Assembly (NCBI GenBank): GCA_038380435.1
Contig: JAWZYU010000011.1
Location: forward strand, 83,180,501-83,244,500
Length of the DNA: 64,000 bases
Origin: Ryuthela nishihirai
Taxonomy: Eukaryota; Arthropoda; Arachnida; Araneae; Heptathelidae
Reading direction: 5' to 3'
Shown: piece after piece, positions 50,010 through 61,190 of the stretch
Position numbering within the stretch: the first letter of the stretch is position 1
Layout of the letters: each line of letters begins with the position of its first letter
The notes under the pieces: model-generated
What the model saw: the letters and a program-made list of their open reading frames with translations, nothing else
Database searches by the model: none
What the model was told of the DNA's origin: nothing
Program-made: the position numbers and the translations under genes

Positions 50010-50165
50010 AAAAACTGAGAATGAATACTCCCTTGATAGTTAAAAATATTACACTATGTTAACTAATTAACACGTAGATTTGTAGTTAAAAACTTCGAGT
50101 CATCTCGATTTCGAAGAGAAATTCACGAACTAAGACTTCGAATTTAAATCAAGCTCCGCGAGGAT
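50010..50165 (+). repeat. Direct repeat unit, copy a
   Basis: actgagaatgaatactccct through cgaatttaaatca is about 90% identical to 51247-51395. In the second copy it is joined to a tRNA-like head through cctctaaagtgat, so it is probably the body of a SINE (SINE-2). Confidence 0.8.
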
Positions 50166-50493
50166 TTTATTAACATTGTTACTCTATTTCAGTGTTTTTT
50201 TCTATTTTCTGTATTAACTGTATGTGCTGTTTGTAAGGAGTATGTTTGCAGCATTTGTTCTTACAGTCAAGCTCTTAGAGCTTCGTATGATCAACTCTGC
50301 AATATGCAAATGCAAAGAAAATAAAAAGTTATTATTAAAAAAAGAAATAATTAATATAATTTATAACTAGTCTTTAAAAGAGTATTTAAAATGAGTAGAA
50401 ATTAATTTGAATTATTATCACTTAATCAATGGAAGGAATCCGTTCGACGTTTTTCTCATCAACTCTTATTCCAATGTGAACATCACTTTAGAG

Positions 50494-50988
50494 CAGTCGT
50501 TCTCAACCTTTTATGCTTCACGTAGCCCCTGGAAATGGAACTGGTGTTCCCCTTGTAGAGATAGATAAAACTACAGTTATAGTATAACAATGGGAATAAA
50601 ACACATTAACACACAAACATATTACACATTAAATTTTGTATTCATAAATTACATATATCGATAAACACAAAAAATTACATAAAACAATTTAACAAATCTT
50701 ATAAAATTATAAACATTTTACTGGACAATCAGTGAAATGGTTGCGCTTGTTTACGCTTGCACAGTTCTTCAACGTTTCGGGTTTTCTTGCTAAGGTAGAG
50801 TCGCAAGTCATCTTCAACATTCAGTCTGTTCCTGTATTTATTTTTTAAAGCAGTTAAAGATGAAAAACCAGTACAGTGTTGCCAACTTAGCGACTTTGTT
50901 TAGATCTAGCGACTTTTGAGTTCTCACGGCGTACCCCCAAAAAATTTACCGTGTATCCCCAAGGGGTACCCCACGTTGAGAACCCCTA
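50494..50988 (-). mobile_element. hAT element remnant, 495 bp
   Basis: Ends CAGTCGTTCTCAACCTTT and (reversed) GTAGGGGTTCTCAACGTGG are imperfect inverted repeats. The flanks ctttagag (50486-50493) and cttcagag (50989-50996) are an 8-bp duplication with one change. A transposase fragment is inside, so this is an internally deleted copy of a coding element. Confidence 0.8.
50729..50872 (-). pseudogene. hAT transposase C-terminal fragment
   Basis: The minus-strand frame contains NRLNVEDDLRLYLSK and ends near RKQAQPFH with a TGA at 50729-50731. N-R-L-N-V-E-(D/N)-D-L-R is the typical C-terminal signature of ZBED/Zaphod-type hAT transposases (dimerisation region). About 45 residues remain and the DDE core is gone. 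Confidence 0.75.
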
Positions 50989-51159
50989 CTTCAGAGGAAA
51001 AACTGCCCTGAGTCGGCTGGGTTCTGAACTTCATGATCTCATAATAACGTGTCAGTTGCTCTGACCACTGAGCTGAAGACACTGCCTGCATGAGACAGAG
51101 AGTTGTGTACTGGAGGTAGGAAAGTTCTAAATATCAGTCAGAGGAGTTCTTGATCAGCG

Positions 51160-51400
51160 GCAGGTAGCTCAATGGTCAGAGCATCTGACATGTTATCAAG
51201 AGATCGTGTTTTCGTATCCTAACCGGGTAATGACATTATTTCCTCTAAAGTGATAACTGAGAATGAATACTCCCTTGATAGTTAAAAATACTACGCTATG
51301 TTAACTAATCAACACATAGATTTGTAGTTAAAAGCTTCTAATCTTGATTTCGAAGAGAAATTCACGAACGAAGGCTTTGAATTTAAATCAATATTTGCAT
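51160..51400 (+). mobile_element. SINE-2 copy, plus strand
   Basis: tRNA-like head with ggtagctcaatggtcagagc (A box) and gttttcgtatcctaaccggg (B-box region, mutated), then ttcctctaaagtgataactg and the body shared with 50010-50165. The anticodon-arm region does not fold cleanly, so it is not a functional tRNA. Confidence 0.7.
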
Positions 51401-53610
51401 TAAGTCGCACAAACCAGTTGGAGCTGATATTTTTTTCACTTGCTGTCGCCTTCCTTTCGGATGTGGAAATAGCTTTGAACCTGTGTGCTGCAGAGTGAGA
51501 TCCTTTGCAGTAAAAAATAAAACTGCACCACATTTTAAAAAATTATCTGCTTCCAACAGTTACCCAATAATCTGTTTCCTGTTCTCATCGATATCACCTG
51601 TAGTTTAATGAATCGGAAGCGAAAAAGCCCCACTGGAATCTTTTCCTTTGAAGTGAATATGGAAGGTCAAACAGTTTAACCTCTGTATTAAGCGCAGTGA
51701 CAAGGAAGGACGTTCTACTTTTTGAGTCTGTTTTAAAACCAGTAAGTATATAAAATGCCGAAATCTGCTGTTGTTCGTTTTTGCACATTTATCACCCATA
51801 CGAAACAGATTTACTGGCAAAACGATTCGATTCACCACAGCAAGTATACAGGGATGTAAAATAAGTTTCTAATTTTTAAAATACACTAAAGGGGTTAATA
51901 ATTTAACTCGTTGAACATGAAGTGATAGAAGATGTGTCGTGCCAAGCGGTTCGTTTGTTCATCAACTAATTATTCACGGTCTATTTGTGCTCCAGTCCCG
52001 TCTCAGCAAGCGACAGCCATTAGTGGGGTCTTTATTCACACTCTGCAGCTGCAGGACAACGACCATATGGAGAGGAAGCGACGGTCACGGTTCTGGAATG
52101 GCCGAACAAAAGAGCCGACTCAGTGAAAGGCAACGGCGTGGTCATCCCCCAAATCGAAGTGTACATCCTGCCGGCAACGCCATCGGACATCGGAGTGCAT
52201 TTGCCAAAGAAGGGACAGGTGTGAAAATATGACTTGCCCGCTGACACCAAAGCGATTGGAATGGCAGCTACGTTTCCTGGTCGGTGATGCCACGGAAGTC
52301 GGGGCTAGTTGACGTCAGCATCCTCCCGGACGTTGGTCGGAGGGTTGAAAACAGCTGGCAGCAGGGAGGACAGATCAAAAAGCTGGAATCAGCCGAAACG
52401 ACCGCTCCATCACCAGCAGTATATGTGGTCTAACAGATCTATCACTGAACCATTAACTCGCTTGATCCAGTCAAATCACCTTCGGAGCATCTGTGGATCA
52501 GCTTACAGCATTTAGCCTATTTCATAGAGCAATTACTTTGCACCACAGTGTTCTTCATTATTTCTAACTTTATCCTATAACGGTAAGTTTTTTTTATATA
52601 GAGTTTTATACATTTTAGATTTACGTATGCATTTTTAAAAAACGATGAAAAGAGAAGCCGCTCTGGATTTTGATAAATATTTATTTGCAGAAGGAAAGAA
52701 GAGAACAAATATTATAAGAATGATTTAATCGACATCCTGTTCAGAAATGCCTGACCGGCATTCAAATCAAAATTGTCAAAACTTCGTGAATCTAAAATCA
52801 AAACCATCCCTTCGAGTTAGAGATAAAAAAGTTCGTTCCTTCCTGCCAGCCTAGCGATTTCATATGGACGATTTTTATGTGGGAGTTCAGCTGCCAAATC
52901 GGCAGCTGATAAAATAACGTTACAAAACCTTTCGAGATTCATTCCTGCAGAGGTAGCTCGTCGTGAAGCACGTGAACATGAAGTGATAGATCAATAAAGA
53001 CAATGTATTCGGTTTGCTGTAATAAACTACTCTTTAGTTTATTCTCAGTGCCACGAAAATTGTTATTTCTTAGAATTTATGCAAAAATTTGTTAAAAAAC
53101 ATTTTTCCTGCTCTTTAGTATTCATATGGTCATGAAGCTTTAAATGTCAGTGGATTGGTAAATAATGATGCATTGCATTTGCTGTTTACTGCTGTCCCGA
53201 AAGCTGTCCCGAAAGCCCCCGATACACCATGGAGTTGTGCACGGATGATATCCATGCACTTACACCAACTTAAATCCCAACCAGCAGTGTTTATGCTTGA
53301 TTGTTTTTAAATTTCCACATTATATTTAAAACCAGATAATTTTCAGAACAATAAAATGATTTCGACGAAAAAAAAAGAGAGGATGGTAGCACGAGATACC
53401 TTTACTGGTGGACCAGTCCAAGTTTTCTGTCTACCCTTGTGCAGAAGCTCAGTAGCCTATAATAATATCAGTAAAAAATTTCGGGTTGAAATTCAGTAGT
53501 TCTCGTAAATAACTTCTCCCGCCCTAAACAAATGTAAAAAATGAAAATGGTTTTGAATTGGAACCAGTTTTGTTACAGTTAGAGACAGGGGCCTTGCAAA
53601 GGACTAGGGA
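51401..53610. other. No confident feature
   Basis: A GC-richer island at about 51930-52420 contains overlapping short frames (64, 97 and 68 residues) with no recognised motif; a decayed exon or transposon is possible. A 13-bp tandem word gctgtcccgaaag lies at 53191-53216. Confidence 0.3.
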
Positions 53611-53619
53611 AAAGTTTCC

Positions 53620-54065
53620 AACTCGGAAGTCAAATTTTGCCAACTGAGAAAATAAAACCTTTACATAAATTATATCTTTGTCAGTTTGTATGCAATATTT
53701 TTGCCTCGATTTTGCAACACCACAATGATTTGCACAAAAGAATCCCCTAATTTTAAATCGCAAATGATTTTTATCAATTGACTTCGAATTTTGGCGAGTT
53801 TTATCGACTTTTGCCAACTTTCCTTATTTTTACAGCACCAATCCCAATTTTCACAACTCACCTACATTTTACCAAGTGGCTTCGAATTTTGCCAACTGCC
53901 CTAGATTTTGCCAAGTTGCCTCGATTTTGACAATTTTTCTATATTTTGCCGAGTTACCCAGATTTTGCTAACTCCTCTTAATTTTACAAAAAAAAAGACA
54001 ATGTCCCAACTCATCTAGATTTTACAAAGTCGCTTCGAATTTTTCGAACTCCGCTTTCCTTTGGG
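53620..54065. repeat. Degenerate repeat of ttttgcca-type units
   Basis: About fifteen imperfect units of 20-26 bp with core attttgccaactncc or gattttgccaagt, alternately ending in tcgaa. Highly diverged, no coding sense. Confidence 0.7.
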
Positions 54066-54299
54066 AGATACCCCCCTCCCCCCTCCCCATAGCTAAGCCC
54101 CTGGCGGTCATACTGCATTTGATAGAGATCTGATTTTGCCATCAATTTCTGCATGCTTTCTTTTGAGGCAAACTTTACGTTAGCCTCATGGTGGCTTTTT
54201 ATCGATCTTCTTCCTGTTGCTTTTCGATCGTCACTTGTTGGTTTGTGGATCTGTCAAAACTGTTGTTCCACCATATATTTCGAACGCGACCGTCAAATC

Positions 54300-54995
54300 T
54301 AATGCTTTATTTATGAAATGAAAGCTTGTGATACGGGGAGTGTCATAGGCTATAAAAAAATTGACCCCCCATGCATTCTTCCCTCCTAAAAAAAGGAATT
54401 GTGTAAACGATTCCCTTTCTCCACAACGCGAACATCTACAATTACGAGTCAGGTGTGAAATGAAAGCTGCTATGAGATCGTTCATAGACCATTTCAGATT
54501 TCGCCCCAACCATTTTCCTCACCAAAAAAGTGGTGGATTTTCGTAGAGGTGGACCTCAACGAGTTATATTTCAATTTAAAACTTGTGATGCCCTCAACGT
54601 CATTGGCTACTTTAAACACAACTCCAAAAACAGGGGGGGGGGAGGGAAATGTAGCACATCTTCATGAGTCATATCATGTGAAAGTTTCTGAAGGTGGGTG
54701 TTTTTAATGACAAAGAAAAAATATAAATGACTTAAAAAATATTTGAAAAATACCTGTCTTCCTACAGGGTCCTAAAAAGTAGAAACTAAACCTAAAACAT
54801 ATCGATAGTGCAATCAATCACTGAGTTCGTATTCAAAGGAAGATTTGGCACCGTTAATCTTGTTGAGTAGGTAAATCGGTGCCCTATATTCCATTGAAGT
54901 GAATGTGAATTCGGTGACTGATTTAGGTTTATTTTCTACTTTTTAGGGTTCATATAGGAAGATTGGTATTTTTAAATTTTTCAGTTATTTATTTT
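54300..54995. mobile_element. TIR element and associated repeat, copy 2
   Basis: 54772-54950 is the same near-palindrome as at 49085-49285 (gtagaaactaaacctaaaac, tatcgatagtgcaatcaatc, and gtttattttctactttttag at the far end), with the same outer words tacctgtcttcctacagggt. Upstream 54300-54720 resembles the inverted downstream part of copy 1. Confidence 0.6.
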
Positions 54996-55733
54996 TCCAA
55001 TGGGCTTCAACATGTCAGAGTCATGTTTTGCATTGCGATTCACTCAATATCCATAAGTTAAGCATAATATACAAATGCTAAAAGATCTCCAAAACACGAA
55101 AACGAAATACAATGAGATTTGGAGTGACAATGCATTGTTATATGACGCAATACACAGTGAGGCATAGAAGAAACCAATCGCAGTATTCCCATGGTTATGC
55201 AAATGAATGCAGGAGTGAGTGTCCACAGATAAGGGGCCAGTTTCAGCAGGGAGGAGAGGTTAATACTGACAACGAAACCCTCGACCATCAAGAGAAGCAT
55301 TACAACGGCTTCTCATACGGTTTACCAAGCTGGTCGTGAGGTCCGGTGGCAGTACATCCCAATATTCCCGAAGAGTATAGATAGGTCTCTCTGAGCCCTA
55401 TCAGGGAGAGCATTATCGTCCAACAAAATGAATTGGGGGCCAACAGAGCCCCTTGAGAAGATTCTCATAGGACTGACGGATATTGTCCTTACACCACCTG
55501 CCAGTCAAAGTGCCACCAGCAGAGACGTGGAGCAGTATGCATCCATTTGACATAATGCCTCCCCCCAAAAAAATCGCACCATAATGGGGAAGCGCGACAA
55601 TTCGATGGGCGACAACTCGGAGGACGGCAATTCGGCGGATACGATAATTCAGAGGATACCACAAAGTGGTAAACGAAAACTCGGTGGATGACAATTCGAT
55701 GGAAATAGGAAACAGTTTAGAAATAATTTTAAA
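54996..55733. other. Unidentified; short acaattcggtgg repeats at the end
   Basis: 55000-55560 has readable but short frames on both strands and no recognised family. 55585-55705 holds six or seven gacaattcgatgg/gacaactcggagg words, a degenerate short tandem repeat. Confidence 0.35.
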
Positions 55734-56119
55734 TTACTAAACTACAATATATTTTCTGTTAGCGAACAAAACCAACATTTCTCCGCAATCCGGCACTCCG
55801 CAAAACGAAGTTGTTTATAACTCAACGTTGTCGATAATTACATCTATGCTTTCTGTTCCAACCTCCAATAAAGGGTTTATTCTATTCTCTATAATACAAC
55901 TTTTCACTATAACGGATTTTTCTCGAAATCTCTTTCTTCTAAATGAAGCAATCAGAAGCGAAAAGAACACACTACAATCTGTATGGGACTACAAATATTC
56001 TCCGTAATCCGACCCGCAATAAAACAAAATTTCCAAAGGTGTTTCTCTTACTGAACAAATCAACCGAACGCAAAGCACGAGTACAGGAAACCAAAGCATC
56101 AGATGCTTGGTAAATCTAT

Positions 56120-56760
56120 TCCCTCTAATCCGATGCTTCTTAATCCGAATTTAATATTTTTTTATCCCTTTCTGTTCTTTCTAAAGGGAAAACAGGGAAT
56201 CAAAGGAATGCACTTCAGGGAACTAAATCGCTCAAGACTATCGTCATTCTCACTAATCCGACACTCAATAAAACGAATATCTTTAGTTTTTTAATCGGAA
56301 CAAATTACATGAAATTAACGGAATGCATTAGAGGAAAGAAGCGATATTTTCATCTATACTCTCTAATCCAACATCAGTCAAACCGGAATTTTATACTTCT
56401 ATGCCTTTCTGTTCCTACAAAATGGAACAATTGAAATCGAAAGGAATACATTTCACGGAACTAAACTTCACAGGACTGTCATTATTCTCACTAATCCGAC
56501 ATTTAAATAAAACGCAATTTTTATAACATTTTTGTTTTCGAACGTAGCAATGGGAAATTAACGGAACGCATTGGAAGAAAGGGAAAGACAAGATATTTAC
56601 ATTTATACTCTCTAATCCGGCTTTGTTAAACCGGATTTTTATATTTTTATTCCTTTCTGTTCGTTGTAAAGTGAATAATTGGAAATGAAGGAAAACCCTC
56701 TGAGAGAACCCAAACCTCACAAAACTCTTTTCCGACAGCGGATGAAATCAAACTTTTTGA
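56120..56760. repeat. Degenerate ~230-bp repeats with CTAATCCGRC motif
   Basis: Successive units share ctctaatccgac, ttcctttctgttctttctaa, gaaatcaaaggaatgcactt and ggaactaaac. The motif also marks the palindrome arms (55790, 56000, 57440, 60890, 61000, 61108), like transposase-site repeats in some DNA elements. Confidence 0.65.
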
Positions 56761-57230
56761 ACTTTTTTCTCTCTTGAATGAAATTATTGAAAATGACAGG
56801 AATGCAACTGGTGATATCAATAATCCAAAATTTATATATATTCTATTTTATGCGGCAAATTGATGTTCGTTTCCATATTTAGTCGGAAAGACAATATTTA
56901 AACGCCGATTTGGGATTGATAGAGGAAGTTATTTCATGTTCCAACAAGAAAATGAGCTGTTGTTTCTTTTGGTATGGTCATTACTATTCCAAAACTCTTT
57001 TTCTTCTCATTGTGGACAAAAAATAAAATTGATAACATGAATGAAAATTACGATGAGGATATCGAAGAATGAAGATAGGAATTTTGCTTTTATAGACATT
57101 TTTATGCCTAATTTTCTGATTTATTTGCAAATGTTATTCAACGGGTATTTCCATGGAGAAATAACCATTTTATAGTAGAGGAAATGACAGGTTATTGTCT
57201 TGCAAACGTTTCCATGACAGGACGCCGACG

Positions 57231-57266
57231 GAAACACATGCGCCGTTTTTACGGCGCATGTGTTTC
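57231..57266. repeat. Perfect hairpin, 16-bp arms, TTTT loop
   Basis: gaaacacatgcgccgt, tttt, then its exact reverse complement. It stands out as GC-richer than its surroundings and lies at the centre region of the large palindromic element. Confidence 0.9.
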
Positions 57267-57779
57267 ATCGAGTTTTACAAAATTCATCGAGAGTAAAAAT
57301 GTCGACTGGATAGAAAATTCGCCTAAGGAAAAGACGCGCAGTAGTCTTCAGCGGTTTAGTTCCCTGAAGTGCATTCCTTTGATTTCCTATTTTCCCTTTA
57401 GAAAGAACAGAAAGGGATAAAAATATTAAATTCGGTTTAAGAAACGTCGGATTAGAGGGAATAGATTTACCAAGCATCGGCTGCTTTGGTTTCCTGTACT
57501 CTTCTTCTTCTTAAACATTTACTCATTCTTTCCTGGACCTCTTTGTAAAGTGGGCCTCGGCCCTCTTATCATCAGGTCCATGAGCTTAATTGGCATCAAA
57601 AAGTGGACTGGCACAGTGAAAGGCCAGCAACCTTACATGATGGCAGAGGGCAATTGGCCGCAGGCCGCCCAGTGGTTGAATGGTAGATGCAGGGAGGGGG
57701 AGGATAGCCGTGGCAAGTCGTAGATTATAGGGGGTGTCAAGGGTGGAGAGAGCAGGTGGGGTTAAAGTGTGAGAAAGTT

Positions 57780-58260
57780 TTGTTATTATTTTTTTTTTAG
57801 AATGAGGAGATTTGGTATAAGATTGAATAGGATATTATATCATTAAGTGTGAGTTTTTTTTTTTGAGTGAGTCATTTTAAAATTTCATTAGTAGGATAGA
57901 GAGAGGAAAAATGTGATAAAAAAAATTAATGATAAAAAAATTATTTTTTTTTTTGAGATAAGAAATGTGGTAGAGGAGGGTTTTTTTTTGAGAGTTGTGT
58001 TAATTTTTTTTTTGAGTAAGTCAAAAGAGCCATTTTTTTACTGAAAATTAAAGAGGGGAGAAAAAAGAAAAGATAAAAAATTTTTTTTATTATATATATT
58101 TTTTTTTGAGACTGTTATTATGGTTGAAATGGGTATTTCCCAAATGTTTTTTTTTGAGAAGGTAAATAAATATAAAAGAAATGTTATTATTTTTTTTGAA
58201 GGTGTTAGATATTATTTTTTTTTTTCAGAAAAAAAAATTTTTTTTTGATAATATTACTAT
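57780..58260 (-). repeat. T-run-rich 3' region of LINE-C
   Basis: About fifteen runs of 7-10 T, often followed by gag (ttttttttgag), separated by 15-40 bp. On the element's own strand this is ctcaaaaaaaa, an A-rich 3' untranslated region expanded by slippage or internal duplication. Confidence 0.6.
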
Positions 58261-58534
58261 TATTCATCATGAAAATTGTCCATAATACATCTTTTTGTTG
58301 TCCTTTTGGATCTTTTGGTGGCATCTGGATCTTTTAGTATATTAGTCTCCTGTAACTGAAAGGAAGGGAGAACCAAAAAAGAGAGGAAGGGAAATGGTAG
58401 GGCTCAGAAATAGGGGAGAAACAATTAGGGAAATCTCCCAGAGCTGAGTAGCAATTTGGCCAAGGCTCTAAAATGGGCCTTGCTGTTTTTGTGTGTGGGA
58501 TTGAGGAGAGTTTGTGTAGTGAAATATGTGGTTC

Positions 58535-60818
58535 CTAGTGTGATGAGTGTTTGGAAAGGGTGAGTCTATGTGCTGTGTATTTGGGACAGTGTAGGAGAAA
58601 ATGGGGTATATCCTCAATTACCTGGCAGGTGGTGCAGAGAGCTGAGGGGATCACATTGATTATGAACAGGTCTTTGTTAAGGCATGTCCTGCCAGTACGC
58701 AATTGGTGGATGACTGTTTGGGCCCTTCTTGGGAGGTAATTTAGGTGTAGTGTGTGTGGAGTGGCAGCAATGGTGGCTCTGAATGTGTTTTTAAGTGTGG
58801 TTTGTTGTGTCCAGTTATGTATCCAAATGGAGCGAAAAGATTTGTCCAGTTCATTTGCGTGAAAGTTGTAGGATACGGGTGTGTGATAATTAGGGATTGG
58901 TAAGTTGTGCCCTTGTTTAGCAAGTAGGTCAGCAGTGTCATTTTGTGTGATGTCACAGTGTGAAGGGATCCAATGAAAAATGAGTGTTTTGTTTGTGGCA
59001 ATTATATTGTGTGCAAGTCTGTGTATGTGAAAAAGTGAATAGTTTTGTGTATGGTTATATATATGTTTGTTGATGCTGAGAAGTGCAGATTTAGAGTCTG
59101 TGATAATATGGATGTTGTGTATGGTTTGTGTGATGGACCACTCAAGGGCCATGTGAATAGCTGCAAGCTCAGTGGCTGTGCTGTTTGTAGCGTGATTCAT
59201 CTTGATTATGTGGGAGAAGTTGAGGTGTGGGGAGTGAAAGGCAGCAGAGCCATTTGTTGTGTTGGGTTGGTGAGATCCATCTGTAAAAATAGTGAGGGCA
59301 GTGTTAGGGATGGAGTCTAAAAGTTGTTCCGCAGCAAATTTCAGTTCCTGTTGGAGGTGTTTGTGTTTTTGTGTTATGTGCGGTAGTGTGAGTGAAATAG
59401 TAGGTTTTTTGATTGTCCAGAAGGGGAGTGTGTATCTTGGTTTAAAAGGTTTGATATTTTTCCAGATGTGGAAAAGAGGGTGTTGTTTTATGACTTGAGC
59501 AGTGAGGGATATGTTACTAGGAGACTATATTTTATTTATGGAGGGATGAGTAGGGTGTAAGTGTTTGAGTTTAACATAATGTTTGCATGTGAGTTTATGT
59601 CTGGTGTGTTCGAGTGGGGGCATGTTGGCTTCTGCCCATGTGGCCAAGTTTGGGCAGCCAGTTTTAAGACCCAGGGCTAGTCTGATGGCTCGTGTTTGGA
59701 TAGTCTTTAATTTCTTGAAGTTAGTGGGTGAGGCTGTGTTTAGAGCTAGCAGGCCATATTCAAGTCTGCTGTTGATGAATGCTTTAATTAGTGTGATCAT
59801 AGATCGATCACTTGCTCACCAGCTAGCTCTGGTGATGGATGTGAGAATGTTGAGTGCTCCATTACATGTGGATTGAGTATTTTTCATGTGTTGTTGCCAT
59901 GTTAGCTGCCGGTCTATAGTTAGCCCTAAGTATTTGTAATGTTTAGTTGTGGGTATAGGTTGATTATTTATGTTTATGTTGAGATGGTTAGCAGGAAGGG
60001 GTGTTTGTGATATTGGTAAGACCGCTGATTTAGGTGCAGAGATGGCTAATCCCCATTTAGTGGTAAAGTCAAGGACCTGGTTGACTGCTGATTGTAGGGA
60101 GGTTTGAATGGTGAGAATATCCTTTCCTTTGGTCCAGAGAACTATGTCATCAGCAAATATGGAGCAATTTGTATCTTTTTGTAGTGTTGTAGGGAGGTCA
60201 TGTAGGAGGATGTTAAATAAAGTGGGAGATACCACACTGCCCTGTGGTAGTCCTCTAGTTAATTTGTGTGGGTCAGAGAGGGTAGTCCCCAGTTTGACTT
60301 TAACCTTTCTCTGTGTGAGGAAATTTTTAGTGAAGTGGAAAATGTTTCCTGTTAGTCCTAGTTGTTGTATTTTGAAGAGTATACTGGTGTGTGAGGCAGT
60401 ATCAAAAGCAGAGGTGAGGTCTAGAAAGACACAGCAAAGAATTTCTTTGTTTTGTATGGCCATTTCAGCTGAAGTGATAAGGTCAAAGAAATTATCTGTG
60501 GTAGACATGTGCTCTCGAAAGCCAGTTTGGCAAATGGGAAATGTTTTTTTGACTGCTAGGAAATATTTTAGTTTAGAGAGCACAATTCTTTCTAGTATTT
60601 TGAGTATACATGATGTGAGAGCAATGGGTCTGTATGAGCTTACTTGAGAAGGAGGCTTGGAAGGCTTAAGTAGGGGAATGATGTGTATATCTTCCCATTG
60701 GGTGTGGAAGGTGTGATTTTGCCAACAATCATTATATAATTGCAGCAGAGTGTCAAGTGCCTGTGGTCCTAGGTGTTTGAGTGTACTGTATGTAATGTCA
60801 TCAGGTCCAGGTGAGCTT
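58535..60818 (-). pseudogene. LINE-C ORF2: reverse transcriptase and RNase H
   Basis: RT (60818-59816): SSPGPDDITYSTLK, SSYRPIALTSCILKILERIV, VFLDLTSAFDTASH, RGLPQGSVVSPTLFNIL, catalytic FADDIVLW and KYLGLTIDRQLTW. A frame change near 59810 leads to 59800-59525 (INSRLEYGLLALN). RNase H (about 59300-58900): TDGS near 59290, TELAAIHMALEW, TDSKSAL, WIPSHCDI and NDTADLLAK, holding the acidic residues. It ends in a Cys/His motif (CTTC..HFLLHC). The frame seems to continue upstream of 60818 only by chance readthrough into the palindrome arm. At least two frame breaks; likely inactive. Confidence 0.85.
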
Positions 60819-61190
60819 GTTTCCTGTACTCGTGATTTGCGTTCGGTTGATTGGTTCAGTAAGAGTACCTTTAGAAATTTTGTTTTATTGAGGGTCGGAT
60901 TAAGGAGAATATTTGTAGTCCCATACAGATTGTAATGTATTCTTTTCGCTTCTGATTGTTTCATTTAGAAGAAAGAGATTTCGAGAAAAATCCGTTGTAG
61001 TGAAAAGTCGGATTATAGAGAATAGATGTAAACCCTTTAATGGAGGTTGGAACAGAGAGCATAGATGTAATTATCGATTACGTTGTGTTATGAACAACTT
61101 CGTTTTACGGAGTGCCGGATTGCAGAGATTTCCGAAAAGTGTTGGTTTTGTTCGCTAACAGCAAATATATTGTAATTAAGTTTAGTAACT

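Larger units (their letters stand above)
50470..51095 (-). mobile_element. SINE-2 copy, minus strand, interrupted by hAT
   Basis: On the minus strand tcagtggtcagagcaactga (A box) and agttcagaacccagccgact (B-box region) form a tRNA-like head at about 51020-51085. The text after it (gtttttcctctaaagtgatg on the minus strand) resumes beyond the hAT remnant 50494-50988. Confidence 0.65.
57502..60818 (-). mobile_element. LINE-C, 5'-truncated I/Jockey-type element with RNase H
   Basis: Flanked by an exact 13-bp duplication gtttcctgtactc (57489-57501 and 60819-60831). On the minus strand it starts inside RT, continues through RT and RNase H, and ends with a ~1-kb T/A-rich 3' part and gaagaag tail. 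The 5' truncation is usual for target-primed insertion. The duplicated target lies in the right arm of the palindromic element. Confidence 0.92.
55734..61190. mobile_element. Large palindromic element, split by LINE-C
   Basis: The left arm runs from ttactaaactacaatatatt (55734) to about 56270; its inverse runs from 61190 down to 60832 and, after LINE-C, from 57488 to about 57330. The arms are ~80-90% alike over more than 500 bp. The centre (56270-57330) has further diverged units with ctaatccgac/ggattag words. No transposase remains. A foldback DNA element with internal subterminal repeats fits best; superfamily not determined. Confidence 0.75.

Noticed and set aside
51160..51240. Functional tRNA gene
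   Set aside because: The B-box region is mutated, the fold is poor, and a SINE body shared with 50010-50165 follows.
51932..52520. Host exon in the GC-richer island
   Set aside because: Only short overlapping frames, no recognised motif, no convincing splice-site set.
55112..55339. Small gene on the plus strand
   Set aside because: 75 residues, no motif, overlapped by minus-strand frames of similar length; no support for either.
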